64,000 bases of DNA from Candidatus Thiosymbion sp. (GTDB taxonomy: Bacteria; Pseudomonadota; Gammaproteobacteria; Chromatiales; Chromatiaceae), in contig JAHDND010000024.1 of NCBI GenBank assembly GCA_018435665.1, forward strand, positions 98,139 through 162,138, read 5' to 3'. Below the pieces are notes generated by a model. The model had not been told where the DNA came from, made no database searches, and saw nothing but the letters and a program-made list of their open reading frames with translations. Positions 51,608 to 60,420 of the stretch are shown here, piece by piece. A program made the translations under genes and the position numbers. Every line of letters begins with the position of its first letter. Positions within the stretch are counted from its first letter, which is position 1.

Positions 51608-52711
51608 CTAATACAACCGGTCCAGAAAGCCTTCGATCTCCGCTTCCAGTTCGGCATGGGCCTGGAGGCCAAGTATCCAGCGCGGCGGGATGGCGCCGTA
51701 GCCCAGGGCGGCGCCCAGGATGGCGCCGAGGATGGCGCCGCGATGACAGTTGTCGCCACCGACAATGGTATTGGCCACCAGGGCTTTCTCGAAATCAGTG
51801 GCATGGCGAGCGGCCAGGTACAGGACGGCGGGAAAGGACTGGTCGATGTAGCAGGCCGGGCTGAGCATGCCGCCGATGACCGCCAGATCCGCGAGTCCCT
51901 CGCGCTGGACCTTCGCCAGCACTTTCTCGGCATCAAAGCCGAGCCGACGCGCCAGGCCGCGGGCCAGGTTATCAACCCTGGCCGAAGGGTCTTCCAGCAG
52001 GGCCACTAGCAGTTCTCCCAAGGCCAGGGCGTAGCGTTCCAGTTGTTGGGAACGATGCGTGAGGCGGAGTTGGGTAAGGAGCGCGTCGTTTACCGCCCCG
52101 CGCCCGTGCTGGGCCCAAGCGGCGAAGATGACCGGTGGCAGGCTGACCAGGCCGCCGATGGAGGCGGTGTCATGACCTTCCGCGCCCGCGCAGCGTTCCG
52201 GCGGCAGGCCCCGGGCATGGTTGGCGAAGAAGTCCCGGTGATAGGACTCGGCATAGGTGTCGTTGTGGCTGTCGGGCGCGGTCATGAAGTCGATGTAATC
52301 CCGCAGGAACCCGACCGGGTCACAACCGCCGGACGCCACCATGCGACGCAACAGGACACGGACGCAGAGCAGGTTGAGGGTGTTGTCCCCCGGTCGCATG
52401 CCGCGGTGATAATGGGTGTGGGGCCGACCCCAGTAGCCCTTCTTGCCCTTGAGGATGAGACCGCCGACGACCTCGCCCTCCTGGGAACCGCGCCCCGCCC
52501 GCCCGGTGCTGGCCAGGGGCATGATGGAGTTGGGGTGGTGATCACGAGGCGCCTGGTAGTCCCGGATGAGGCCGTAATCGCGGCGCAGGGCGGCCACGTC
52601 GTAGTACCAGTGGGCCGGCATCGCCAGCGCATCGCCGATGAACAGGCCCCAGAGGGCGCCACGCAGGCGGTCTCGGACGGTAAGGGTGGGGGTGGTGGTG
52701 AAGGTCGACAT
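51608..52711 (-). CDS. ADP-ribosylglycohydrolase-family protein with variant metal site
   Basis: The 367-residue all-helical DraG/ARH fold starts LRGALWGLFIGDALAMPAHWYYD. The usual (T/S)DDT is PGDNT here and the usual GGDTDTIA is GGDNCHRGA (near 320), so some Mg ligands are replaced. These proteins remove ADP-ribose from proteins or nucleotides; this variant may be a different hydrolase or non-catalytic. It lies in the caspase block on the opposite strand. GGAG lies before the ATG. Confidence 0.8.
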   Translation of the reverse strand: MSTFTTTPTLTVRDRLRGALWGLFIGDALAMPAHWYYDVAALRRDYGLIRDYQAPRDHHPNSIMPLASTGRAGRGSQEGEVVGGLILKGKKGYWGRPHTHYHRGMRPGDNTLNLLCVRVLLRRMVASGGCDPVGFLRDYIDFMTAPDSHNDTYAESYHRDFFANHARGLPPERCAGAEGHDTASIGGLVSLPPVIFAAWAQHGRGAVNDALLTQLRLTHRSQQLERYALALGELLVALLEDPSARVDNLARGLARRLGFDAEKVLAKVQREGLADLAVIGGMLSPACYIDQSFPAVLYLAARHATDFEKALVANTIVGGDNCHRGAILGAILGAALGYGAIPPRWILGLQAHAELEAEIEGFLDRLY

Positions 52712-53395
52712 GATCGGGGCTCCGGTCTCCGGTGGCTATGGCTTACGCATCAGTCTGGTGGCCTCCCAGTGACCTCCTGGTGGCTTCTTATCCCCAGCTC
52801 TTGTGGATAACTCTGTCGATAACCCGTGGCCAATGGCCTGGAGGGCGCGTCATTCAAGGGCGGTTGCGGTCCTGTCTAGATTTTGGTCAGAATAATTATT
52901 AATGATTTATCAATCAGTTGAAAAATGGGAGTGGATCCCTGGCTTGGCCTTGACATCCCGCCAAGACTCTGGTGAATCTTGTGTGTAACTAAGCATTCTG
53001 CGGTCACGGTTTCCTGAATCTGCGGCAAGGAATCCATCGGCTATGTCTCTCACAAACCGTGAGAGAAGTTCGTTGATGCCCTTTTCTGGAACAGCCTGTT
53101 CAAGACTTTTTCCGATCGGCTTACCATTTCTGGAACAGCCTGAGTAGGGAGAGGCAACCAGGTTACGTATGCGTAACACTTCAGACCCCCTCTCAATCAA
53201 TACTCCCCAGCCATAGCGAGGCAACAAGCCAAACTGTGGCTGGTGTTGAGGAAGCTGCCTCTTGTGCGTAAGTGGTCTGAAGGGTAGCCAAGCCTCCTGG
53301 GACGCATTGGTGGCATTCTCCGCTCGGCGCCAACCGATCTGGGAAACTTAACGTTATGTGCGATGACTATTTTTTGCTATGGGGACGGTGACCGC
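52712..53395. other. 684-bp AT-richer intergenic region
   Basis: Less GC-rich than its neighbours. It holds a 16-bp direct repeat TTTCTGGAACAGCCTG at 53083-53098 and 53127-53142. The segment near 53355-53375 (TGCGATGACTATT) resembles the right end of the nested palindromic element and may be its trace. No clear gene. Confidence 0.5.
52910..53227 (-). CDS. doubtful hypothetical ORF (105 residues)
   Basis: The frame is open across the AT-richer gap and is Arg/Ser/Gly rich (NGKPIGKSLEQAV in the middle). No domain, signal peptide or convincing ribosome site is seen, and the 16-bp direct repeat lies inside it. It may be chance; listed because nothing else fills the gap. Confidence 0.15.
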   Translation of the reverse strand: MLPRYGWGVLIERGSEVLRIRNLVASPYSGCSRNGKPIGKSLEQAVPEKGINELLSRFVRDIADGFLAADSGNRDRRMLSYTQDSPESWRDVKAKPGIHSHFSTD

Positions 53396-54652
53396 ATGAA
53401 TAACGACCTTTGGCCGATTCACTTGAAGAGTGCGGGCGGTATCCCTGGTCCCAAGGGCTCAGGGATACCCTGGAAAATTGCGCTGATCCTGGGTTTGTCG
53501 CTGGCGCTGCCGGTCCTGGCCCAGACGGGTCGTCCCGATCTGGCGACCTGGGGTCAGGAGGAGCCGGCCTCATCCGGAACCAAGCCCGGGAGCGCCTGGG
53601 GGGAGATCCAGGAATTGGCGCCAGGGTCCATTGCCGACGAGCCAGACGGGTTCCAGGCCGAGGAAGAGGCCAGCGCGCCGGCTAAGGCCAGCGTGCCCGC
53701 CAAGCCCCGGCTGGCGGTCCTGCCCTTCAATGTTCGCGGCAACCTGGGCATCCCCGATGCCGGCGCCAGCATCGCCGAGATGCTTAACGGCGCCCTGGCC
53801 GCCACGGGCCGCTATACCTTGGTCGAGCGCGTCCTGCTCCAGCAACTGCTTGAGGAACAGGAACTCCAGTCCAGCCACCTGGCCGATGAGGCGACCCTGG
53901 CGGAGGCGGGGCGCCTGCATGGGGTCGAGGCCATCGTCAGCGGCACCGTCATTCAGTGGGGGGAGACCATCACCCTGGTGGCGCGCATGATCGACACCAA
54001 CACCGGGGTCATCCGCGCCTCCGCCGAGATCAAGACCAGAAACCGCGACAGCATTCCGGAGCAGATCGACCTGCTGGCGCGCAAGCTCGTGGGGCCGGTA
54101 CAGGTTCCGTCCCAGGCCCAGGCCCAGGCCCAGGCCCGGACGGAGGGCGCCGCCGCCCCGCGAAACGCCCCCGACAGCGCCTTGCCTAACCCGGCGCGGC
54201 TGGCGATCAGCCTCCTCCCCGGGCCGAACTATCGCCTGGGTCAGGACATGCGCTTCCGGGTCAGCAGTCAGGAGGAGGGTCACCTGCTGGTGTTGGACAT
54301 CAATGCGGACGGGGAGCTATCCCAGGTCTATCCCCTGGATAGCGGCGAGATCGGCGCCCTGGACAACCGGGTGCGCGCCGGCCGGGGGATCACCATCCCC
54401 AGTCCCAGCTCCGGCCTGCGCTTCACGGCCAGCGAGCCGACGGGCCGCGGGCACCTGCTGGCCATCCTGACCCCGGAGGCCATCGCCCTGGAGGATCTGC
54501 TGGACAAGGATTTTCAGGTCAAGTCCGCCCCGGAAGACGGCGCCGGCTCGGTCGGCGCGGCTATCGCCACCCGGTTGGGCCAGATGGCGGGGAAGGGCCA
54601 GGACGCGGGGCCTTGGTCGATCACCGAGGTGGGCTATGTCATTCAGCCTTGA
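53396..54652 (+). CDS. exported CsgG-like protein with C-terminal DUF4384
   Basis: ATG 53396 (418 residues) is preferred to 53363. A signal segment follows (IALILGLSLALPVLAQ, about 28-45). A CsgG-like domain spans about 105-230 (PRLAVLPFNVRG; EMLNGALAATGRYTLVERVLLQQLLEEQ in pieces; GRLHGVEAIVSGTVIQWG; MIDTNTGVI), as in the outer-membrane curli secretion lipoprotein and FlgT-type partners, but without a lipobox. A Gln/Ala linker leads to DUF4384 (about 265-345; HLLVLDINADGELSQVYPLDSG). It closes the envelope block. Confidence 0.83.
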   Translation: MNNDLWPIHLKSAGGIPGPKGSGIPWKIALILGLSLALPVLAQTGRPDLATWGQEEPASSGTKPGSAWGEIQELAPGSIADEPDGFQAEEEASAPAKASVPAKPRLAVLPFNVRGNLGIPDAGASIAEMLNGALAATGRYTLVERVLLQQLLEEQELQSSHLADEATLAEAGRLHGVEAIVSGTVIQWGETITLVARMIDTNTGVIRASAEIKTRNRDSIPEQIDLLARKLVGPVQVPSQAQAQAQARTEGAAAPRNAPDSALPNPARLAISLLPGPNYRLGQDMRFRVSSQEEGHLLVLDINADGELSQVYPLDSGEIGALDNRVRAGRGITIPSPSSGLRFTASEPTGRGHLLAILTPEAIALEDLLDKDFQVKSAPEDGAGSVGAAIATRLGQMAGKGQDAGPWSITEVGYVIQP

Positions 54653-54845
54653 ACTGCCTTTGCTTCAGCCACAAATCCACTGTTAGTTGCGAGACCCCCC
54701 TTGCTGGCAGGCTAACCCCCTCGCAACGGGAGATCTTCCATCCTGATCACTGGAAGGGGTGGGCACTCTCCCGTTAAGCGGATCGGCTGATCCAGCCCCG
54801 CCCCTGGCTGGATTTTGCCCCCCTTTCCCCCTATCCTGCCGCCCC

Positions 54846-56183
54846 ATGATGAAGAAGCTCTACATCCAGACCAACGGCTGCCAGATGAACGAGTACGACT
54901 CCGCCCGCATGGCGGACGTGCTGCGGGAGTCTCATGGCCTGGAGCTGGCGGACTGCGCCGAGGAGGCCGACGTCCTCCTGCTGAATACCTGCTCCATCCG
55001 TGAGAAGGCCCAGGAGAAGGTCTTCTCCGCCCTGGGACGCTGGAAGCCGCTGAAACAGAAGCGGCCAGGGCTGGTCATCGGCGTCGGCGGCTGCGTCGCC
55101 AGCCAGGAGGGGGAGGCCCTGCGCGCGCGGGCACCCTTCGTCGATCTGGTGTTCGGCCCCCAGACCCTGCACCGGCTGCCGGCGATGCTGCGGGAACTGG
55201 CGGCGGGCCAGGGCGCCCTGGTGGACGTGTCCTTCCCCGCCATCGAGAAGTTCGACAGCCTGCCGAGCCCCCGGGCCGAGGGGCCGTCCGCCTTCGTCTC
55301 GGTGATGGAGGGCTGCTCCAAGTTCTGCACCTATTGCGTGGTGCCCTACACCCGGGGCGCCGAGGTCAGCCGGCCCTTCGACGACGTCATCGCCGAGGTG
55401 GCGGCCTTGGCAGAGCAGGGGGTGCGGGAGGTCAACCTGTTGGGTCAGAACGTCAACGCCTATCGCGGCCTGCAACACGATGGCGAGGTGGCGGACCTGG
55501 CCCTGCTCATCCGCTACCTGGCGGCCATCGACGGCATCGACCGCATCCGCTACACCACCTCCCATCCGGTGGAATTTTCCGACGCCCTCATCGAGACCTA
55601 CGCCGAGGTGCCGCAACTGGTGGATCACCTGCACCTGCCGGTGCAGAGCGGCTCGGACCGCATCCTGGCGGCCATGAAGCGCGGCCACACGGCGGCGGAG
55701 TACCGGGACAAGATCCGCCGGCTGCGGGAGATCCGGCCCCATCTCAGCCTCTCCTCGGACTTCATCGTCGGCTTTCCCGGGGAGACGGACGCGGACTTCG
55801 CCGCCACCATGGACCTGATCGAGGCGGTGGGCTTCGACACCAGCTTCAGCTTCATTTACAGCCGGCGCCCGGGGACCCCGGCGGCGGACTACGCGGACGA
55901 TACCCCCCATCCGGTCAAGCAGGAGCGCCTGATGCGCCTCCAGGCGCGGCTGGCCAACCAGGCCCAGATCATCGGTCGGCGCATGGTCGGCGCGGTGGAA
56001 CGGGTCCTGGTGGAGGGTCACGCCCGCAAGGACCCCAAGGAGCTGGCCGGTCGCACCGAGAACAACCGGGTGGTGAATTTCGCCGGCCCGGCGGACCTCA
56101 TCGGCCAGTTCGCCGAGGTCCGTATCACTCAGGCCCTGCCAAACTCCTTGCGCGGTGAGTGGATTCAGGCTGTACCGGCTTGA
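54846..56183 (+). CDS. miaB: tRNA-2-methylthio-N6-dimethylallyladenosine synthase MiaB
   Basis: ATG 54846 (445 residues) is the canonical start [19 protein letters not shown]; the longer frame is not conserved. The first 4Fe-4S cluster is held by Cys12 and the Cys of [10 protein letters not shown] and VGGCVASQ; the radical-SAM cluster is [15 protein letters not shown] near 155. A TRAM domain ends the protein. It methylthiolates A37 of tRNAs reading UNN codons. miaB-phoH-ybeY is a conserved gene order in gammaproteobacteria. Confidence 0.97.
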   Translation: MMKKLYIQTNGCQMNEYDSARMADVLRESHGLELADCAEEADVLLLNTCSIREKAQEKVFSALGRWKPLKQKRPGLVIGVGGCVASQEGEALRARAPFVDLVFGPQTLHRLPAMLRELAAGQGALVDVSFPAIEKFDSLPSPRAEGPSAFVSVMEGCSKFCTYCVVPYTRGAEVSRPFDDVIAEVAALAEQGVREVNLLGQNVNAYRGLQHDGEVADLALLIRYLAAIDGIDRIRYTTSHPVEFSDALIETYAEVPQLVDHLHLPVQSGSDRILAAMKRGHTAAEYRDKIRRLREIRPHLSLSSDFIVGFPGETDADFAATMDLIEAVGFDTSFSFIYSRRPGTPAADYADDTPHPVKQERLMRLQARLANQAQIIGRRMVGAVERVLVEGHARKDPKELAGRTENNRVVNFAGPADLIGQFAEVRITQALPNSLRGEWIQAVPA

Positions 56184-56290
56184 CCCAGACCAGGCTAACC
56201 AAGCGGCTTGAGGGCTGCGACCTTTTTCAAGTCAGTCCCGGGCAACGTGGCTAGGTAACCCTGGCCGTCGCCGATGTTTTATGCTTCCTC

Positions 56291-56325
56291 TGCCATCTGC
56301 CATCTGCCATCTGCCATCTGCCATC
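56291..56325. repeat. heptanucleotide tandem repeat (TGCCATC)x5
   Basis: Five perfect copies of TGCCATC lie 88 bp before the phoH-like start. The number is likely to vary between strains by slippage. Position in a promoter or leader region makes an effect on phoH/ybeY expression possible. Confidence 0.9.
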
Positions 56326-56412
56326 TGCTACTCGTCAACCTGGCTTCCAGACCTGTTTTCTCGCGACATGCCACATCCTGACGTCTGATCCAGGCTCCCC
56401 GACCACTCCTTA

Positions 56413-57411
56413 TTGACCTTGCCACAACCCTTGTCACCGACACCCGAAACCCTCGACCTCCGCCTCGCGCCGGAGGACAACAGCCGCCTCGCCAACCTCA
56501 CCGGCCAGCTCGACAGCCACCTGCGGCAGATCGAGCGGCGTCTAGGCATCGAAATCGCCAACCGCGGCCATCTCTTCCGCCTCATCGGCGAGGGCCAGGC
56601 GGTGCGCGCCGGCGAGCAGGTCCTGCAACGCCTCTATGCCGCCACCGACGCGGAGGTCCTGACCCCCGAGGCCATCCACCTTCAGCTCCAGGCCTCCGGG
56701 GTCGAGGCACTGCTCGACGATAGTGACGAGGCCCGACCGGAACTGGCGGTGCGGCTCAAGCGCGCCCTGATCCGCGCCCGGGGGCCCAATCAGCAGGCCT
56801 ACCTGGACGCCATCCTCCACCACGACATCAACTTTGGCGTCGGCCCCGCCGGCACCGGCAAGACCTATCTGGCCGTCGCCTGCGCCGTGGATGCCCTGGA
56901 GAGCGACAAGGTGCGGCGCCTGCTGTTGGTGCGCCCGGCGGTGGAGGCCGGGGAGCGCCTGGGCTTCCTCCCCGGCGACCTGGCGCAGAAGATCGACCCC
57001 TACCTGCGGCCCCTCTACGACGCCCTCTACGAGATGCTCGGTTTCGAGAAGGTCAGCCGCCTCATCGAGCGCCACGTCATCGAGGTCGCCCCCCTGGCCT
57101 ACATGCGCGGGCGCACCCTCAACGACGCCTTCATCATCCTCGACGAGGCCCAGAACACCACGCCTGAGCAGATGAAGATGTTCCTCACCCGCATCGGCTT
57201 CGGCTCGACAGCGGTGATCACCGGCGATGTCACCCAGGTCGACTTGCCCCGGGGCCAGACCTCGGGCCTGCGCCAGGCGGTGGAGGTGTTGCGTCATGTG
57301 GAGGGCATCAGCTTCACCTTCTTCAACGCCCGCGACGTGGTGCGCCATGCCCTGGTGCAACGCATCGTCAACGCCTACGAGGCCTTCGACAAGGGCCTGC
57401 CAGCAGTATGA
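56413..57411 (+). CDS. ybeZ: PhoH-like ATPase (YbeZ)
   Basis: The 332-residue P-loop ATPase carries FGVGPAGTGKTYLAVACAVDAL near 143-165 (Walker A GPAGTGKT), RPAVEAGERLGFLPGD, and the Walker B-like FIILDEAQNTTPEQMKMFLTRIG near 238-260. YbeZ works with the rRNA endonuclease YbeY. The start codon is uncertain: TTG at 56413 is used, and further TTGs occur at codons 3 and 7. It lies between miaB and ybeY as usual. Confidence 0.94.
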   Translation: MTLPQPLSPTPETLDLRLAPEDNSRLANLTGQLDSHLRQIERRLGIEIANRGHLFRLIGEGQAVRAGEQVLQRLYAATDAEVLTPEAIHLQLQASGVEALLDDSDEARPELAVRLKRALIRARGPNQQAYLDAILHHDINFGVGPAGTGKTYLAVACAVDALESDKVRRLLLVRPAVEAGERLGFLPGDLAQKIDPYLRPLYDALYEMLGFEKVSRLIERHVIEVAPLAYMRGRTLNDAFIILDEAQNTTPEQMKMFLTRIGFGSTAVITGDVTQVDLPRGQTSGLRQAVEVLRHVEGISFTFFNARDVVRHALVQRIVNAYEAFDKGLPAV

Positions 57412-57573
57412 GCGTCACTGGCTCACGATGACTTGGCCTGTTGCCTGTTGCCTGCTGGCCATTTGTCCGGCTGTCATGAGGGCTCTCGCTCTATCTTCGG
57501 TTGGTGAAGACACCCTCGGGGTGCCTGACCCCCATGGCGCTCCCCGGCGCGCGTATGGAGCGGCGGCGGGATC

Positions 57574-58032
57574 ATGCCGGTGAAACTGAAGCTGCATCTG
57601 CAACGAGCCTCGACCGCCGGGGACCTGCCCGCCAAGGCGGACCTGAAGCGCTGGGCAGGGGCGGCGCTGCCGGCAAAGGCCAAAGTGGCGCTCAGCCTGC
57701 GCCTGGTCGACGAGGCCGAGTCCGCCGACCTCAACCAGCGCTATCGAGGCAAGGCGGGGCCGACCAACGTCCTCTCCTTCCCCTTCGAGCCTCCACCCGG
57801 AATCAAGGGGCCGCGGTATCTGGGCGACCTGGTAATCTGCGTGCCGCTAGTGGCGCGGGAGGTTGCGGAGCAAGGGAAGGCCCTGGAGGCCCACTGGGCG
57901 CATCTGGTGGTGCATGGGGTTCTGCATCTCCTCGGCTATGACCACCTGGACGAGACCGAGGCTCATGAAATGGAGGCCCTGGAGACGCGCCTCCTGGGTG
58001 AACTGGGGTTTCCGCCGCCCTATGAAGACTGA
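57574..58032 (+). CDS. ybeY: endoribonuclease YbeY
   Basis: The 152-residue protein has the zinc-binding HxxxHxxxxxH motif [11 protein letters not shown] near 112-122 and the upstream [19 protein letters not shown] signature. YbeY processes rRNA 3' ends and takes part in ribosome quality control. It follows the phoH-like gene by 162 bp. Its end overlaps the RNase T2 start by 11 bp, where ybeX (corC) and lnt would often be found. Confidence 0.95.
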   Translation: MPVKLKLHLQRASTAGDLPAKADLKRWAGAALPAKAKVALSLRLVDEAESADLNQRYRGKAGPTNVLSFPFEPPPGIKGPRYLGDLVICVPLVAREVAEQGKALEAHWAHLVVHGVLHLLGYDHLDETEAHEMEALETRLLGELGFPPPYED

Positions 58033-59257
58033 ACCCTTTCCTCGGCGCTTGCCGGGGCTGCGGCCGTCTGCCCGCCTGGTCCTAGCCCTGGTAGGGTTTC
58101 TGGTCCTGGGGTCAGCCCTGTTCCTGGCCCCCGGGCCCACGCTGGCGACGGTGCCCCTGACCGGGGAATTCCGGGCGACCCAGGACTGCCCCCTGTTCCG
58201 CTCCATCCGCAAAGGCACCCAGGTGGAAGGTTCCCGCCTGGTGCCCGGACGGGCTTATCCCCTCCTGGGCAAGAACCGGGAGGAGGCGACGCATGTGCTG
58301 ATCCGGGTCCCTGGCCTGGAGCCGGGCGATGTCTGGGTGGCGGTGGGCTGCGGCGATCTAAGTGGCGCGGGGCAGGGGGCGGGCGACCCGGCAGTGGCCC
58401 CGGCCCCGGCACCGGCCGATCCTCAGGCAGCCACCCGACAGCCCTCGCCGGCCGCGCCGGGTTCAACCCTGGCTGCCGGTGATTTTGTCCTGGCCGTCAC
58501 CTGGCACCCCGCCTTTTGCGAGATCCAGGTCAAAAAGCCCGAGTGCGCGCCCATCTCGAATCCATCCACCCCCAGACCCAGCGCGGATCGCTCCGACGCC
58601 GGGCCCATGCCCAAGCGCGCCGCTCCGGGGTTCTCCCCAGAGCGGTCAATGCCTGGGGCCTTTCAAGGACAGCCCAACCAGGGACAGCCCGTCCAAGGAC
58701 AACCCATCCAGGGCCAGGGCTTCGCGCTCCATGGCCTCTGGCCCCAGCCCCGGGAGCGGGCCTTTTGCCAGGTGACCGCCGGCGAACGCGCCCATGCCGA
58801 GGAGGGTCGCTGGTCGCGGCTGCCGGCCCTGGAGCTGAGCGCCGACACCCGCCAGCGCCTGACCGTCCTCATGCCGGGGGTGGCGTCCCATCTGGACCGC
58901 TATCAGTGGAGCAAGCACGGCAGTTGTCAGGATGCCGCCCCGGAGGACTACTTTCGCGCCGCGCTTGACCTGCTGGAAGAGCTCAATGCCTCGGAAGTGA
59001 CCGGGCTCTTCGCTGGCCATGTGGGCGAACGGCTGCGGATCGGGGAAATTCGCGCTGCCTTCGATCGCACCTTTGGGCCTGGCGCTGGAAAGCGGGTGGG
59101 TCTGAGCTGTCGTGACGACCTGATCGTCGAATTACGGCTGGGCCTGCGGGGTCAACCTGGAGCCGCCCCGCTGGGTGATCTCCTGCGCGCGGCGCCAGTG
59201 CAGGCGCCAGGCTGTGAGGGGGGCTATGTGGACGCCCCCGGCCCGGGAAAAGACTGA
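58022..59257 (+). CDS. exported RNase T2-family ribonuclease with SH3-like N terminus and Gln-rich insert
   Basis: ATG 58022 (411 residues) starts a signal or membrane segment ([18 protein letters not shown]). Residues about 45-115 look like a small SH3-like domain. The RNase T2 catalytic histidines are in CAS1 LHGLWPQ (near 236) and CAS2 WSKHGSC (near 297). Between the first conserved block ([11 protein letters not shown]) and CAS1 is a Pro/Ser then QGQP-repeat insert of about 60 residues ([12 protein letters not shown]). The 11-bp overlap with ybeY suggests co-translation. It would cut RNA in the periplasm or outside. Confidence 0.87.
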   Translation: MKTEPFPRRLPGLRPSARLVLALVGFLVLGSALFLAPGPTLATVPLTGEFRATQDCPLFRSIRKGTQVEGSRLVPGRAYPLLGKNREEATHVLIRVPGLEPGDVWVAVGCGDLSGAGQGAGDPAVAPAPAPADPQAATRQPSPAAPGSTLAAGDFVLAVTWHPAFCEIQVKKPECAPISNPSTPRPSADRSDAGPMPKRAAPGFSPERSMPGAFQGQPNQGQPVQGQPIQGQGFALHGLWPQPRERAFCQVTAGERAHAEEGRWSRLPALELSADTRQRLTVLMPGVASHLDRYQWSKHGSCQDAAPEDYFRAALDLLEELNASEVTGLFAGHVGERLRIGEIRAAFDRTFGPGAGKRVGLSCRDDLIVELRLGLRGQPGAAPLGDLLRAAPVQAPGCEGGYVDAPGPGKD

Positions 59258-59271
59258 AAAGTGATTGTTAA

Positions 59272-60162
59272 TCAGCCGTTACACTTCAGCATCAGGCACT
59301 CGATGATGGGCTGGAGGATGATCTCCATGGCGAAGCCCATCTTGCCCCCCGGCACGACCATGCTGTTGCGGCGGGTCATGAAGGAGTCGTGGATCATGGA
59401 CAGGAGGTAGGGGAAGTCCACGTCCCACTTCTGCGGATTGCGGAAGCGGATGATGACGAAGCTCTCGTCCGGGGTGGGGATGTCGCGGGCGATGAAGGGG
59501 TTGGAGGTGTCGACCGTGGGCACGCGCTGGAAGTTGATGTCCGTGAGGCTGAACTGCGGCACGATGGTGGTGATGTAGTCCGGCATGCGGCGCATGATGG
59601 TGTCGACGATGGCCTCCGCGGAATAGCCGCGCTCGGCATTGTCGCGGTGGATCTTCTGAATCCACTCCAGGTTGACGATCGGCACCACGCCGATCCCGAG
59701 GTCCACATGCTGGGCGACGTTGTGCTCCTCGGTGATCACCATGCCGTGCAGGCCCTCGTAGAAGAGCATGTCCGTCTTCCCGGGGATGTCCTCCAGGGGG
59801 GTGAACTGGCCCGGCTTGAGATCGGTGCCCAGGCGGGCATTGTGTTCCTGGGCCTCCTCTTCGCTGTGGAGGTAGTAGCGCTTCTTGCCCGTGCCCGTCT
59901 CACCATAGGTGCGGAACAGTTCCTCGAGCAGGTCGAAACGGTTGGCCTCGGCGCCGAAGTGGCTCAGGTTGTGCCCGGCCTTGCTCGCCTTGGCGGTCTC
60001 CACCTTCATTTCGGCGCGATCGTAACGGTGGAAGCTGTCGCCCTCGATGATGGCCGGGGTGATGCCTTCACGATAAAAGATGTGCTCGAAGGCGCGCTTG
60101 ACGGTGGTGGTGCCGGCGCCCGAGGAACCGGTGACCGCGATGACGGGATGATGGATCGACAT
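59272..60162 (-). CDS. prk: phosphoribulokinase
   Basis: ATG 60162 (296 residues) has GAGGAG before it and starts HHPVIAVTGSSGAGTTTVKRAF, with P-loop GSSGAGTTT at 12-20. EGDSFHRYDR, SHFGAEANRFDLLEELF and FYEGLHGM follow. Length and sequence match the proteobacterial octameric PRK. It phosphorylates ribulose-5-phosphate for Rubisco and shows that the host fixes CO2. The frame from 60312 is a non-conserved extension. It ends 14 bp from the convergent RNase T2. Confidence 0.97.
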   Translation of the reverse strand: MSIHHPVIAVTGSSGAGTTTVKRAFEHIFYREGITPAIIEGDSFHRYDRAEMKVETAKASKAGHNLSHFGAEANRFDLLEELFRTYGETGTGKKRYYLHSEEEAQEHNARLGTDLKPGQFTPLEDIPGKTDMLFYEGLHGMVITEEHNVAQHVDLGIGVVPIVNLEWIQKIHRDNAERGYSAEAIVDTIMRRMPDYITTIVPQFSLTDINFQRVPTVDTSNPFIARDIPTPDESFVIIRFRNPQKWDVDFPYLLSMIHDSFMTRRNSMVVPGGKMGFAMEIILQPIIECLMLKCNG

Positions 60163-60420
60163 GGGGATCTCCTCTACTCTTTTGACTTTTAAATGTCGGT
60201 TGCACCGGTTGCGGCGCAGGGAAGCTGTTGGCGGCTTGTTGGCAGCCTGGACCCAACAAGCGGTGGGGATAACCCCAAGAGCCGACCGCCGGGGGGGCAG
60301 GCCCGCCGTCATTCTGAAGAGTTTTCTAATATACCATGGGCCCTCGCCATGACTGGTTAAATCTCAGGCACGCTGGGTCGGGTGCCTTCGGGGTTTTCTC
60401 GTCTCGCCTCTGGGGCGGCG

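Noticed and set aside
56291..56325. CRISPR array
   Set aside because: Seven-base units without spacers; it is a simple tandem repeat.
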